A stretch of 64,000 nucleotides of DNA from Siphlonurus alternatus (GCA_949825025.1 OX463779.1:40000203-40064202), one strand, 5' to 3'; shown: positions 1-12,565, numbered from the stretch's first letter. Notes: generated by a model from the letters alone, not told the origin. Numbers and translations: made by a program.

Positions 1-1490
1 GATTTACTTTAAACTAAACATTAATCAATTTATACATTTTTATGAAAGTACGTGTTTAAAAGAAGTTGAAAACTCGCACATTTGTGATTAATGAATATTT
101 TTTTTATAAAAATATGCAAAGTTTTGATGATGGAACGTGTTAATAATGCTCCATTTGTTGGCGTGCGAAATTCTCTTTCTTCCTGAACGATTCAGTAACT
201 GACAGGAGAGTAGTCAGGTCGTGCCTGGGAACCGAGTGACGTCATTGGTGCCTCCATTCATCGCGAGAAACGTAGAACAAAAGACGAACGGTTTTAAGAG
301 TAATTAATTAAAATCATTAACTCATCAAGTTAATTATTGTTATTAACGATATTTCACCATGATACCAAAAATAATTATCATTGACTAATAATATTTTAGA
401 TTATATTACAAAATTTATATAAAAATTATTTCATGCATGAAATATGGCACCATACCATGGTGTAATTTTTATAATCTTTAATTTGAAAAACCATGCACGC
501 TTGATTGGGTGCAAACTCGAGTTAAGTGCTCTATAATCATGCAGAAGAATGGATGAGTCACGGAGAACTGACGCTCGTGCCTCACTCGTGCTGATGTACA
601 CTGAGGAATAGTAGAAATGTTTTATCTGCAGCTACAAAGATTCAAAATTGTGGGAAGATTAGAAGAATTCTAGAATCCCAGAGAGATTTTCAACTTTTTT
701 CCTGCGTGTTAATAGATAATTAATTCAAATCGTTACGATGCTCATTTGTGTTAGTTTGTGCATATACAGCAAATTCTGCAAATTGACTTCTGCCGTTTAA
801 TTTAATTTGGATTGGTGATAAAAATCTGAATATACCTCTTTTATATTTTTTTGCCCAATTCTTATTTATGAGAATGAATTTTGACTAAATATTTTCCTTT
901 ATTATATGAACTCAGCAACCCTCCTTATTAAAAAGTAGGAAAAAGGAGCACCAAAAACTCAGCTGCATGAATTAAAGCCTCCAATAACAAAGAAATGAAA
1001 CTTTTGAGATATCCTGAAGTGTACATGTACTGTAAACGAGCTAACCACGTAGCCTTTGTCTTGCACCCTGCAGGCTCACGTTGTGTGGCTCTGCAGAACA
1101 CAACGACGGTGTTTAACACTTGGCTGGAGAGCTCAACGAACGGTGAAGCAACCAACTTTTACTTTTCAAACAAAATTGCGATGTAACATCAATTATCTCA
1201 ATGTTCGTACATTCATTGTTTGTAAAATCTATTTTTATATTTTACTTATTCTATACAAATTAAATGAAGCAAATAAATTGAAGTTCAAGTACCTCTGGTT
1301 ATTTTTTTATAAGTGTCATTAAAACTTCTCAGCTTAAAGACTTTATAAACATGTTCTTTTAAAATACTGATTGATTTCTTTGATAAAATAAATTAACGAA
1401 TATATATATTTTTTATCATGCAACATGTGTTTGTTTTTTTCATGGTCATCGTAATAATATATAGTGACAAATTAGCATACGATTTTGACT
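1..1490. other. AT-rich non-coding DNA
   Basis: I see no exon with convincing splice sites here. A moderately GC-rich patch near 1010-1160 is open on both strands for 60-75 codons but resembles nothing I know. It is probably an old repeat or a regulatory patch. Confidence 0.5.
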
Positions 1491-1499
1491 TGACACTTA

Positions 1500-1740
1500 A
1501 ATATCCAGTCAAGCTTAGTGCGAGCTCTTACGTGAGGTGTGGTACACGCACGCGGGTGAAGCACCTCTACTATAAGGGCGGTGACCTTTTCAAACACCAA
1601 CAGACGTCTGCAAATCAACCCGCCTTTAATACCTGCCGTGCAAATCACCCCACCTGCGTGTGGGAGGTGGTCGGACTTATTATATGGGCACTCGACCACT
1701 CACACAAACGACTGTGAATCATACGAGATACAAATCACAT
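1500..1740 (+). promoter_or_regulatory. GC-richer island with two TATA-like boxes and a repeated motif
   Basis: TATAAGGG lies at 1571 and TATATGGG at 1681. Between them a 16-base motif, TGCAAATCAaCCCgCC, occurs twice about 29 bases apart (near 1609 and 1638). The arrangement looks like a regulatory region or promoter, but no first exon can be read downstream. Confidence 0.25.
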
Positions 1741-3820
1741 CAATTATCGTATTAACATGGTAATACAATTCTTGTAAACAGTTTAATATTAAAATAATTT
1801 AATTTTATGATGGATTATAATATATCTGTAAACAAAAATGGAGAATTGTAATTTATAATTATGCATTTAATAAATCAATGGGGAGTTACCATGACGGTCT
1901 TCGTTGAAGATAAAAACAGTAATAAAAAACATATGCTTATTCAATATACGGTATGTCTACAGCCTTGGAAATCTAAATAAAAACAAATTATGAACTTTAT
2001 GCGTAAAAACTGAGAGGTCATAAAAACGGATAATGCAAAAGCTTCGTTCCGGATGCACCGCCCTATGTCTGCAAACACAAGGCCCTCAGGGTTTGGTTGA
2101 TGATCCTATATAGGTACGGTATGATGAAAAAGGATAGTATATAATAATTGTAAAGTCATTCTTATATTAATGATTCAAAATCACTTACCATTGTTTTAAG
2201 ACTATAATATATTATTGTAATGTTTTACAATTAATATCTTAAACCCACTTCATACAAATAGAAACATTACTTACAAGATTTAAGTATAACCTTGGTATTG
2301 ACTAAAGATATAAGACATTACATTTTCTCATAAATCTATATTAGTCTACATCCTGGCCAAGATGCTTGAGGCAAAGGTGGACCAGACCCTGACCTGAGTA
2401 GCGTCCAGCAAGGTCTAGGCGTGGTACCCTGATCTTTGACCTGGGCAAATCGACTACCCACCATATACAGTAGACAGGGCGTTTCCGATCGTATTATTGC
2501 AATAAAATACATGGACGACGTGTAAAGTTAGTCTTCTGACGTTAAGGAAATCTCGTCTCAAATTCCTTAACATAAGAACGTGAAGGCTAACCACAACAAT
2601 AATAAAAATAATAATAATAAAATGACCGTCACATTGAATGCTTTTTTTTATAATCCTTATTTCATAATTTAAATTTCTTCATGAAAAGATGAATAAGATT
2701 TTGTAAACACCTAGTCATTAAGGTTTAAAATGTCAGAGGAATTTTAATGTTGTCATCGTCATGATTTGACATTTATTGTTATTAGATTCCTTTTTTTTTT
2801 AGATACAATGTACCCTGAGAATTAAATTCTAACAACAACAATGTAAAAATAATTTTAGAAACATTGAGTAATAAAATTGTCATCACAACAATGTAAAATT
2901 TAAAGTGTAAGTATTTTTTTTTATATATTATTGCATGTGACAGCTTGCACGCTTGTCATTATAAAGTATGTGATTACACCGTTGTCAGTTAAAAACTTAG
3001 ACGTAATAATAAAAAAAAATGTATCACCCACTGAGAGAAATTGAAAGATTTACTGTCAAGTTTTTTTTTTCTTTTATGAATCCCACGATTTTTATCTAGA
3101 TCTTAGTAAGAATAAAAAAAAGGTGGTAATTTTCTCACAGTATATATTGTTCACGCTTTCTTTCTTGCAATCGACTCTTTAAGTACATGATCTAACATTA
3201 GACCATTTATAGTCGTGAATGATACAAAGTGATACATATAACGATTGAATTATAACTACATCTTGACATAAATAAAAATTAAGAAAAAAAATCAATGAAT
3301 TAAAAAATAGACAGGAAATGATTAACAGATAACCAAAAAGAATTTAGTAAGAAAGTAAGACCATATAATATGGTATAAGACTCAAACTTCGACGTAAAAT
3401 TAAATGCCCCATGTCCACATCAACAGTAAAAATGTTCATTCGTATTTATTTATTTTTTTTACAAGAGAACAAAACAAGGAGATTGCTTAAAGTGATAATA
3501 TATTTCTTTTTATTATTATTAAATTATAATTCAATGAAGATAACTATCATTTAACTATATATGAAATACAATATTTAAAAAAATAACAATTCACTGACAT
3601 ATATGATGTAGTATATTGTTACTATAATACTAGATTTATATCTATAAAATTTTATTGTTAAACTTTTATTAACAAGCTGTAATTCAATTGTGCGTATTTT
3701 ATTATTACGAATTTCCTGATGAACACATGATAAAGTGTTACATACGTATTTCGAGGCTATTTTATAAATAGGTTCGTTTCAATCAGAGAGTATATTATAT
3801 TGAAGAAGGGCATGACCTAA
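1741..3820. other. AT-rich non-coding DNA
   Basis: No gene is visible. A perfect CArG-type palindrome, CCTATATAGG, lies at 2105-2114. A GC-richer patch at 2345-2480 has no long open frame with splice sites. Confidence 0.5.
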
Positions 3821-3829
3821 ACGTCCAGT

Positions 3830-3866
3830 TATATAGAAAGCGACTCTTCATGCATTTCATCAGGTC
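3830..3866 (+). promoter_or_regulatory. candidate TATA + Inr core promoter
   Basis: TATATAG at 3830-3836 is followed by TCAG at 3860-3863. This puts the Inr adenine 32 bases from the start of the TATA box, the normal arthropod spacing. GC-richer DNA follows to about 3960 and holds a possible donor, GAG|GTACTC. No ATG-initiated exon is readable, so the product is unknown. Confidence 0.3.
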
Positions 3867-3969
3867 ATCTGCAGACATCGAGGTACTCTTCGCGGTGGTG
3901 GCCCTGACCGCCTTATGGCATCTTACATGATGGGAATCTCCTCTAATGCCGACCTCCGGAAATTTGACT

Positions 3970-4383
3970 CTTGGTGGTAAATTATATAATTACGTAATAT
4001 AGCTTCTGTATACCATAAGTCTTACATAACTTTTAAACATTAAATTTATTACCATAACAAATCAGGATAATATATTTCTATAATGACTTTGAAATAAAAT
4101 ATTATACAATTAGCTTAGTCATCGTTACAAAAAATGTGAGACTTTGTATGTAATTGTTTTAAGTAAGATATATGTTTACTTAACAAAAAAATAAGAACTT
4201 AATAGTTTCACTTCAAATATATCCGGATATGTAACTATACATTACTTTCATATGAGGCCTATTTTAATGAGATTATTTTGTTTTACAAGTAAGTCAGTCA
4301 CACCTGTACTGTATTACAATTACAACTTAAATTGTAATGCAATTATTCTAAATATGTTTCCATGTAAAACATTGCAATTACTG
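3970..4383. other. AT-rich non-coding DNA
   Basis: Nothing recognisable. Confidence 0.5.
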
Positions 4384-4385
4384 TA

Positions 4386-4630
4386 CAGTCACAGGGGGGG
4401 TAATGATAAGGGCTGGAGAAATGGTAAACCGAGTTTTCTTTAGCTCACAATTAATTTATTTGTTTATCACCATGCAAGTAAATGTGCCAAAAGCATTCTA
4501 AACATCCATGTCCACGATTCTGATGGTGTATATATGTGCTAAAAAATTAATTGCTACCTGTTTAAACCTCAGTTAACCATTACTGGATCCAGTTTTTAGC
4601 CTTACCATTACCCCCCCCCCCCTGTGACTG
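4386..4630. mobile_element. Tc1/mariner-like MITE with G-tract terminal repeats
   Basis: The element is about 245 bp. Its ends are inverted repeats reading CAGTCACAGGGGGGGTAATG on the left and the same sequence with a longer G run on the right arm. It is flanked by TA on both sides (4384-4385 and 4631-4632), the target duplication of Tc1/mariner elements. Similarity extends inward for about 40 bases with mismatches. There is no transposase frame, so it is a non-autonomous deletion derivative. Confidence 0.65.
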
Positions 4631-6341
4631 TACTGCCAGTACATAATTAACCCATGGGGGTGCTTTGCGGACTTTCCGATATTCCTTTCTAGTTTCTGTG
4701 CTGCATGAGAAAAACATTAAATCCGAAAAGATTATGTAAAACAACAGGACCTGCTAAAAACATGCATGTTTTCATATTTTTTTTAGTGATTCCGGATCTA
4801 GCCAAATTTATTTATTAAATATTTTCGCAGAGATCCTTAATCCGGATCAGAATGAAAATTCTATATTTAAATCACTAAGGTATCAAAATATACCATTTTC
4901 AAAGTTAACTATATTTATTTTTAACAACAACAAAATCTTCCTTTTCTAAACAATTACCACGAAATAAACTGTTCGCCTTGCCTTTTTACAATCTCAACAA
5001 GATCTTCCTTATGGTAGACGTAAAATTAAAAGTCTCCTTGGGAGAATGCAGTTGCTACTTCACTCGCATTATCCTCACGTGGTCATGAAAGGGCCACAAC
5101 ACAAGACAATAAAGTGACATCCGTTGCTATCGCTAAATATTTGCATACTCAACCTAGATAACGAGAAATTTGCAAACACAAAGTATGTGAAAAAAATTCC
5201 ATATATTTAGCATGCAAAAATAATTCACATATTGTCTGTTATTTTCACTTTTTTTTTTCTTATTCCAACAGACCTAGTTTACACAATATATTTTACATTA
5301 TAAATATAGTAATAATACATATTGTTTAATACATAAAAGTATTTTTTAATTTAATGTATGGTCGTGAATGTAGGTCTTAATTTGTTCACCAAATGCTATC
5401 CACACGTCTGAAGACTTATTTAAAATAAATTTAATTTTCTGCGGTTTTTCTTGAACGGATGCAACACGGCCTCGCGAATATTTGTGGTAAGTTTGGGCGT
5501 TGAAGGCCCAGTATAAATGTTGATCAGTGACCCTGGTAGGGTTGGGTTCCGGTCTACCATCGCATCGCTTCTGGGCGCCTCTTTGTATGGGACCAAGGCC
5601 AGCTACAAGTCACTTGAAACTACCACGTAGTACTTTGTGTTGAATGTCCTGCCAGGAAGAGTTATCAACAAATTATATTTTTTCACTCGTTCTACCTTGA
5701 AGAGGAGAGAGATATGCAAATCTTTCTTCCAGCGCATTTTTTTTTTCTTACCTAAACCCTACAGTACTGGTTACTGTACTGGTAAAACTTTATATAGTCT
5801 TTATACTTTTAACTTCCCGACTCTTCGTGGGACCGATCTAGCATTTCTTATGTTTTTAGGTGCTCCTTCCAAACAGGCTATATAGGGCGTCATGTACGGT
5901 CTAGCTTATATCCATTCCAAAATTCACCTATAGTTGTGACTGAGGAAACTATGAAAACCTAAGTGAGGATGGAGGTTGCCACATTTATTATCAATCAACT
6001 CCCAGATTCTAGTAATTAATATTAACTGCACAACTTAAATTTAAAGATTTAAAGGTTTATATCACTATAAAAACGATTAACTATTGATGATAATAGGCCC
6101 TGAGACAGCCTTTATAAAAGCAATGAATGATTCCTCTAACCTTATTTTATCAGCATGTATGAAGAAACAGAACGAATGTGAATTTCTAAAATATGACGTA
6201 AAAATGCATGAGCGATTAATACACGTTTTATTATAACAATACGGCTTAATTAAATTGCGTATCAAATAAAAAAACTAAATTATCTTTACTTGTTCACCAA
6301 AAACTGTTTGATTTATTTTTTAAATGAACTAATTTCGTAAT

Positions 6342-6411
6342 GGCACGTGCCACACAACCAGAGCGAACAGCTGACGCTCTAACGGTGTCAGTTGCAGCCT
6401 TCACTCAGCTG
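6342..6411. promoter_or_regulatory. E-box cluster
   Basis: Within 70 bases there are three perfect palindromic E-boxes: CACGTG at 6344-6349 (inside GGCACGTGCC) and CAGCTG at 6368-6373 and 6406-6411. Such clusters bind bHLH factors. No adjacent promoter or exon is identifiable, so it could be an intronic or distal enhancer. Confidence 0.3.
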
Positions 6412-7767
6412 ATGCAGCGGCAAAGAAGATGATCCGTTATCCTCCGCGACCTTGTCCATTCATATCCTCCGTAAACCAGCCTTTGTTTGATCTCACACAT
6501 TGTACGGTAATGAGGAATATGAGAGACTTAACGTTAGATAACTTTTAGTTAAAATGAATTTACAAAGCTTGTGAAGGCTAAATTTAGGACCAAATTATTT
6601 AAAATCTCAATTTTGTTCCTTATTTTTAGGTTTCCAATTTATCAAGACTTAAATTTTGTGGTCTTAACGGTGAATGCCCCTTGATCTCCTAAAGCTCCCT
6701 AACGTATTGCATTATTTTAGTATTTTTAGCAGCAAAATGGAAACACAAAATGACATAAAATGGCATTAATAACTAACAATTAATGATGTAGTAAATAGTG
6801 TCACCTAAAAATATTTAAATATTTAGAATTATGGGTGTCATGATATACCGATGGCATCAATTATATCCAGTGTGCTTCAAATTTATTCTTCTTAAAATTA
6901 ACTTTTAATTATTTTTTTTTTGTCATTGAAGAGTTTTTTAGTTGAACTATTTTCTTTGTAACAGCTTATTTAATGGAATTACTAATTATTATGTAATTTA
7001 ATTTTAATACTTTTTTGTTCATTTTACCGTAATGGAAACATTTTTTTTTTGTATTGTTCCATTTACATTCACAAAATGCTTTTAAATTAAAAAAAAAATC
7101 CCATCTCTTTATAATTAATACGTTTTTAATTTTGGAAATTTTGACATTAAATTTACAATTGACGTTCTTCATGACATATAAATGACTAAACAAAAAATTA
7201 ATTATACATTAAATAAGAAAAAATAAATATTATTATTAAAATTAGATTTTATATCTCGTCATAGACTTCACACACACACACAAAAAAAAAGCATAGAATC
7301 TTTCACTATTAAATTTCAGATTAATAGAAATGTTTCTTCCATTCTTCTATTATTTAAAAATAACAAAAAAGCACCATCTTCCATTATTTCAGAATATATT
7401 ATTGTTCAATTATTTCATTACATTGACAGCTGTAGTAGGTCGAACTCCACGCAACGTTAAATCGTCACATGATAATGCTACTGATTATCAGAGCACGGCC
7501 TATTGGGCTTCTCACACTACTCAACGGCGGATCATTCGCCGATATATTTTCTCAGCCCGCATTTGCAACCACATATTATATAGCAGATCTCCTTTCTGAA
7601 GGGTGTAAACTGTAACGAGTATTGAGAGCATCATAGAAATTATCATTGCAGTAATTTACTCGTCGTACTCGCATTTTTTTTATAATATTTTCTCCTACAT
7701 ATGTTTCAAAACGTGTATGTTTTATGTTACGCTTCATTTATCTTACGTGAGTGGGTTTTTTAAAACA

Positions 7768-7770
<3 letters not shown>

Positions 7771-7825
<55 letters not shown>
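7771..7825. repeat. (TA)n microsatellite
   Basis: Uninterrupted TA dinucleotides, about 27 units. Confidence 0.95.
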
Positions 7826-7830
<5 letters not shown>

Positions 7831-8224
7831 TACTTTAGAGAAAATAGTAATTATAAAATTGCATTAAATTATAAATTTTATATTGGTTATAAATTCAAGA
7901 TTTCTAATATATTTAATTTATATCAAATAAAATATTTTTATAGTTATATAAAAGACTATATTTATATTTAATTTCAGTGTGGTTTTATTTTACTACATAT
8001 AGAATTTCATCTTTTGTGCTATATTGAAAATGTTTATGTTATTGATTTTTAAATGATAGACAGCCTTTAGGCAAAGTTTCACAAAAATATAACAGTTTTA
8101 CGCTTTGGAGACTTCAACGCTTGAATTCAGTTTCAACATGATGTGTTATTAAAGAAAAAAAGTTTGTTGACAAATGACAAAATTTTAAGCAATATTGTAT
8201 TTAAAAATAGAAGTAAAATTTCAG

Positions 8225-8335
8225 TGGACAAATGATTTTCGTGATGGTGTAACCGTACTTGCCGTTGGCTTCAAGAAGATCTCTCTCATGGTAAACGAGG
8301 TTTCTAGCTCTAAGCAACACGTCCTTCAAATCGAG
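8225..8335 (+). CDS. candidate orphan internal exon
   Basis: This 111-base segment (37 codons, phase 0 at both ends) is bounded by an acceptor TTTCAG|T and a donor GAG|GTTAGT. The encoded peptide includes DGVTVLAVGFKKISLMVNEV and matches no family I know. The opposite strand is also open across the segment, with GC-ending codons in an AT-rich setting (peptide part RARNLVYHERDLLEANGKYG), so the strand is uncertain. If on the minus strand it could belong to the gene whose signal-peptide exon lies at 10639-10702. No partner exon was found for either reading. Confidence 0.3.
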
Positions 8336-8902
8336 GTTAGTGCTATCGTAGGGCTAACTTCTCATCGGAACGTTTTGCGAAGTGATCTCTTTGCAGAAAT
8401 TACATCGCACCCTTCAAACCTATACATCCATCCCTCTTTAATAGGGGTTAACCTACAGAGCAATTAATAAAACCAAAGAAATTTTAAGCGTATATTTCAC
8501 TATATAGGTGCGTGTTTGTTTTCACTGTTTATAGAGCCAAACGTGAATCTATTTTTAAGTTAACAGTTTTAACGTAGAAGTTGATCAATTTTTTACTACT
8601 TTTAAATTTTCTTTCATGCAGTGCATAGCGTGATTGACTAAAGTGCAGAGAGAGTTGGTCGAAAGGATCTCAAGTTACTTCATGGTAATTTCTTATATGT
8701 CTGTACTAGTCAGTGTGTCGCCAGTAACAAGATACATGACGCACATTTTATTGTACCTTCAATTTTACATTTTACCTTCAAAGTAACCCACGTTTTAACA
8801 ATAAAGAATTAATTATAGTTATAATTAGACAGCCCTCTTGATTTTTTTTATATGCTATAATAAAAAATAGTAATATTTAAATAAAATTTCAAGATCATAG
8901 TA

Positions 8903-8990
<88 letters not shown>

Positions 8991-10638
8991 ATGATATTTT
9001 TTTTAAGCTGAAGGGACATTTTTTAAAAAAAGATTGCGTATTTAATTACTGTTTTATATTATACAGAAATCTATAAAAATATATATAATAACCTTGAAAT
9101 TAGCAATAAAAAAAAATTATATTCGAAGGAAAACTTCTCATAAAATTTTGTTGACTGCTAGCTATCACACTTATAGTTCCTTGAGCGTGCTTCAAGCAGC
9201 TTTCACTGAAACCGTTTGCATGAGAGCAATACAATAAACGTACTGATGTGTAATGAAAAACAAAGAGTGTAATAATATATTATATACACAATATAATATA
9301 GGATTTAACTATACATATTTATATATGCAGGCAATAATCTTAAAATTACGTAAGAATTAAGACAGCCACAAGCAAAACAAGACAATTTTATTATAATTCA
9401 TCATAAGAGTTATTTTCCTTATCCAGTAGGTTGAAACTGACCTTTATTGCAAATATTGTTTGTCTTGTTTTATATTTCGCAATCTCAATTTTATTGATCA
9501 TAATAAATTACTGTGATAACTGATCATGCATTTTTTTTTCACGTTTTTTTCCCTTGCTTGTACCAAGACGCGAAGAAAACCATGCTCACACGTAAAACAT
9601 GCGTATAAGTCCATTGAAAACAAAATGACACAAGTCCATTGATAGAACACAAATAATTATATGATTTTATTTTCATTTTATACTGTTTTCATCATACTAT
9701 CGGATTTGAAACGCTGTTCTTGGCTACCGATAATTTCAAGAATTGTTATAGACTAATAGATATACAATCATTTGATAGGTTCTCCGATGAACGGTGCACG
9801 TAATAATAACCTGCCCCACGGTCCACAAATGTTGAGATGAACCTTCATTATATTATTGTTACCGCTTACATAATTACTTAATAAACATGCAGTCGTTGTG
9901 TTTCTTACGGTACTTTTTGTTTGTTATTATAAAACACTGATATTTTCCAAGAATTTAATTTCACTTATTAAAATACATGTTTTTAAAAAATAAAGGTGAA
10001 GTATATTTTTAGATTTAGATCATTTTACTTTCAAGTCAAACGTTATAATATATTTTTTTAAATAGAAAACTTTTTTTTATATGTGATTTAATTGGAACAC
10101 CTTTTTAAACTGGGGCAAATAAATATAATAAATTTTTAACACTGCAAATCTTCTTATATATTATTTAAATTTATGTATAGTTTTAGTAATGAATTTAATT
10201 TTTCTTTTAAAATTTCACTCCTTATACTGTATTATTTAAATCACACATTTTTAATCATAAAATTCATAAATATTCTATGTGAATATATAACTTATGAAAA
10301 CAAATTTTAAAACAGCTGTGTTAAACTCATGATATTTATATTTGAAACGAACACATAATCTCAGTGATAGTTCAAAAAATTTCAACTTAATTTAAATTTA
10401 CAGTAATTATGACAACAATAAAAATTACTATAATAATATTAATCATAATATATTATTATGATATTATTAATCATAACTATTCGTATGTTCCATGGTTTAT
10501 AACTGTTAATAACTGTATTTATCGTATTTGGCGCTCTTTACCATTAATCACTTACGTCAAACCTGCCCATACACGTGATATCTTCTATCACTCACTAAAT
10601 AATTAAAAACCACTCTGCTTATCATACATTGTACTCAC
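8336..10638. other. AT-rich DNA, possible intron
   Basis: It contains a long (TA)n tract (8911-8990) and otherwise AT-rich sequence. If the minus-strand exon at 10639-10702 is real, this is the start of its first intron. Confidence 0.45.
8911..8990. repeat. (TA)n microsatellite
   Basis: About 80 bases of TA repeat with one phase break near 8967. Confidence 0.95.
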
Positions 10639-10702
10639 CATTAGCTAGGAGCGTGCAGACAACCACTGCTAAAGTTACGAGGCACAATTTAGGCTGCTCC
10701 AT
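10639..10702 (-). CDS. first coding exon of a secreted or membrane protein (signal peptide)
   Basis: Read on the minus strand, an ATG at 10702 in a perfect Kozak context (CCACCATGG) opens 21 codons plus one base and ends at a strong donor, G|GTGAGT. The peptide starts MEQPK and continues with a hydrophobic core, LCLVTLAVVVCTLLA, a textbook secretion signal cut by an intron just after its end. A TATA box lies about 215 bases upstream (10914-10921), leaving a GC-rich 5' UTR of about 190 bases. Short first exons carrying only the signal peptide are common in arthropod peptide-hormone, antimicrobial and cuticle genes, but the later exons were not found, so the mature product is unknown. They should lie at lower coordinates or outside the window. 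Confidence 0.6.
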
Positions 10703-10703
10703 G

Positions 10704-10922
10704 GTGGGTGGGTACGTCCTTTTGAGCACCAACACTTTGAAGGTGCTGCTGCGGCTCCTTCTTGCTTTCTTGCTGCTTTCTCAGCCGCCTCTGACTGCAG
10801 ACTGACTTCAGTTCGGAGAGAGAAGGGCTGGGAGGGCCGCCTTGGTTAACTCCCACCATCCAGCAGCCACTCACTTTCCGTCCTTGACTTGGACGACACT
10901 ACACAAGAATAGCTATATATAA
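10704..10922 (-). promoter_or_regulatory. TATA promoter and 5' UTR of the signal-peptide gene
   Basis: On the minus strand TATATATA occupies 10921-10914. Transcription should start near 10891. The interval down to the ATG is GC-rich, unlike its surroundings. Confidence 0.5.
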
Positions 10923-12330
10923 CAAAAATCCTTGTTGTTAATAATATTAGGAATCACACCCTGTCACGATTTTTATAAATATTCCGGATATTATTAAATT
11001 GATTAATTTTTACTTGGAAATAATATTCAAGTTCATTATTGTATGTTTTTATACATATTAAATTGATTTGGACCTGTCTGAAGTTTTGTCTGATTTAGTT
11101 GCTTTTTTGTATTCATTAGATAGGTAATTCAAAATTTCATTTTTTTTTAATTAATTTTTTCTTCAAATTTATAATTAAATTAGACAATATTTTGATTTAT
11201 GATAAATTAATTTGTATTAAAAAACTTGACAATGTAACCCAAGATAAGTTACGTAAAATTTTCCTCTCACCTTTTGTGTGTGGACGAGCTAATGGCACGC
11301 TAGATATGGCGTTAATTAAATAATAAAAAAAGAGCTAGAATCTATTCATTACTAAAGGCACAAAAAATTAATAATATACAGCTTGAATAACATTTCCATT
11401 TGTACAATAACATATTAATAAACAACTCTATGTCATTATAAACAATCTACTGAATGTTTCATATTATTTCACTACTTCCTGACTTAAAAAAAAAAAAAAA
11501 TTACATTTAATTATTTTACTTTACTAGATTTTTAGGTGGATTTTTTTTTTTTTTTTTTTAATATTAAAACAAACTTCCGTTTGAAATTATCACATAAAAA
11601 GTGTCTACGTTTTCTAATAATATATTACTATTTTAACAAGAAAGGAAGACTCTTGTTAAAGTTGATATACTCTTGACTCGGAGACTTGAACGCACGGAAG
11701 GTAGTCATTATGAATTATAATAAAAATACATGTCTCGAGAGTCATCAATGGAAGGTGCGGTATTACATTAAAACCTGCGTATGTAGATATAAAATTTGCT
11801 TCGCTAGGCTGCTGCTGGCATGCAGTGATCGGGAAACTGGGGCGAATGGAAAGTGGCGAGCTCTTGCTGGGATGTGGGCCAGCCCGCCTGTCCCAAGGAT
11901 CTTAGACAATGAGGTAGCACTATCACAGAGACATCTAGCGACAGAGGGTTGAACTACAGTGAACAGGTAGCCTCAGGGTCAAGGGTCACGTGGACTTGGC
12001 AGGTCCGAACGGGAACGAGAAGAGCGAGACCCCAGTGACGACTCCGGAGGACGCTTCTTGGTATTCTCCAATCTTACTGCGGGGGACCGGGGGACACATT
12101 ACAGAGCGCGTGGTTACAGCACTCAGCTGCTCGCGACCCCCCGCCTGGTGAACCGCGCCGATGCCTGGGGCTAACAAACCGCTTGACCCTTTTTCCTGGT
12201 GGTACCTTTCTTTATGTGTGATCGAACCATGACCAACCACTAACTTGTAATTAATTAATTAACAAAATAATGAAAAATAAATTTAGGACAAAATATTTTA
12301 AACGTGGTGTCTCTTTTCCCATAGGGTATC
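10923..12330. other. non-coding DNA with a GC-rich block
   Basis: 10923-11650 is AT-rich. 11800-12245 is GC-rich and holds a DR1/E-box site (listed separately). Open frames on both strands there have no recognisable domain. It may be upstream regulatory DNA of the signal-peptide gene. Confidence 0.4.
11975..11992 (+). promoter_or_regulatory. DR1 nuclear-receptor-like site overlapping an E-box
   Basis: AGGGTCAAGGGTCA at 11975-11988 is a direct repeat of RGGTCA half-sites spaced by one base, the class bound by HNF4, RXR and COUP-TF-type receptors. It overlaps a perfect CACGTG at 11987-11992. The site is about 1.1 kb upstream of the minus-strand TATA promoter at 10.9 kb. Confidence 0.4.
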
Positions 12331-12335
12331 AGTTA

Positions 12336-12561
<226 letters not shown>

Positions 12562-12565
<4 letters not shown>

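Larger units (their letters stand above)
4633..8220. other. AT-rich non-coding DNA with small GC-richer patches
   Basis: Patches occur at 5440-5640 (TATAAA at 5512, a strong donor-like GTAAGT near 5487), 6340-6500 (E-boxes, listed separately) and 7440-7600. None can be joined into a gene. Open frames here are short and have AT-biased composition. Confidence 0.45.

Noticed and set aside
3895..3950. Cuticle-protein-like signal peptide (VLFAVVALTA)
   Set aside because: The frame ends 5 codons later with no donor, and no acceptor or ATG defines an exon.
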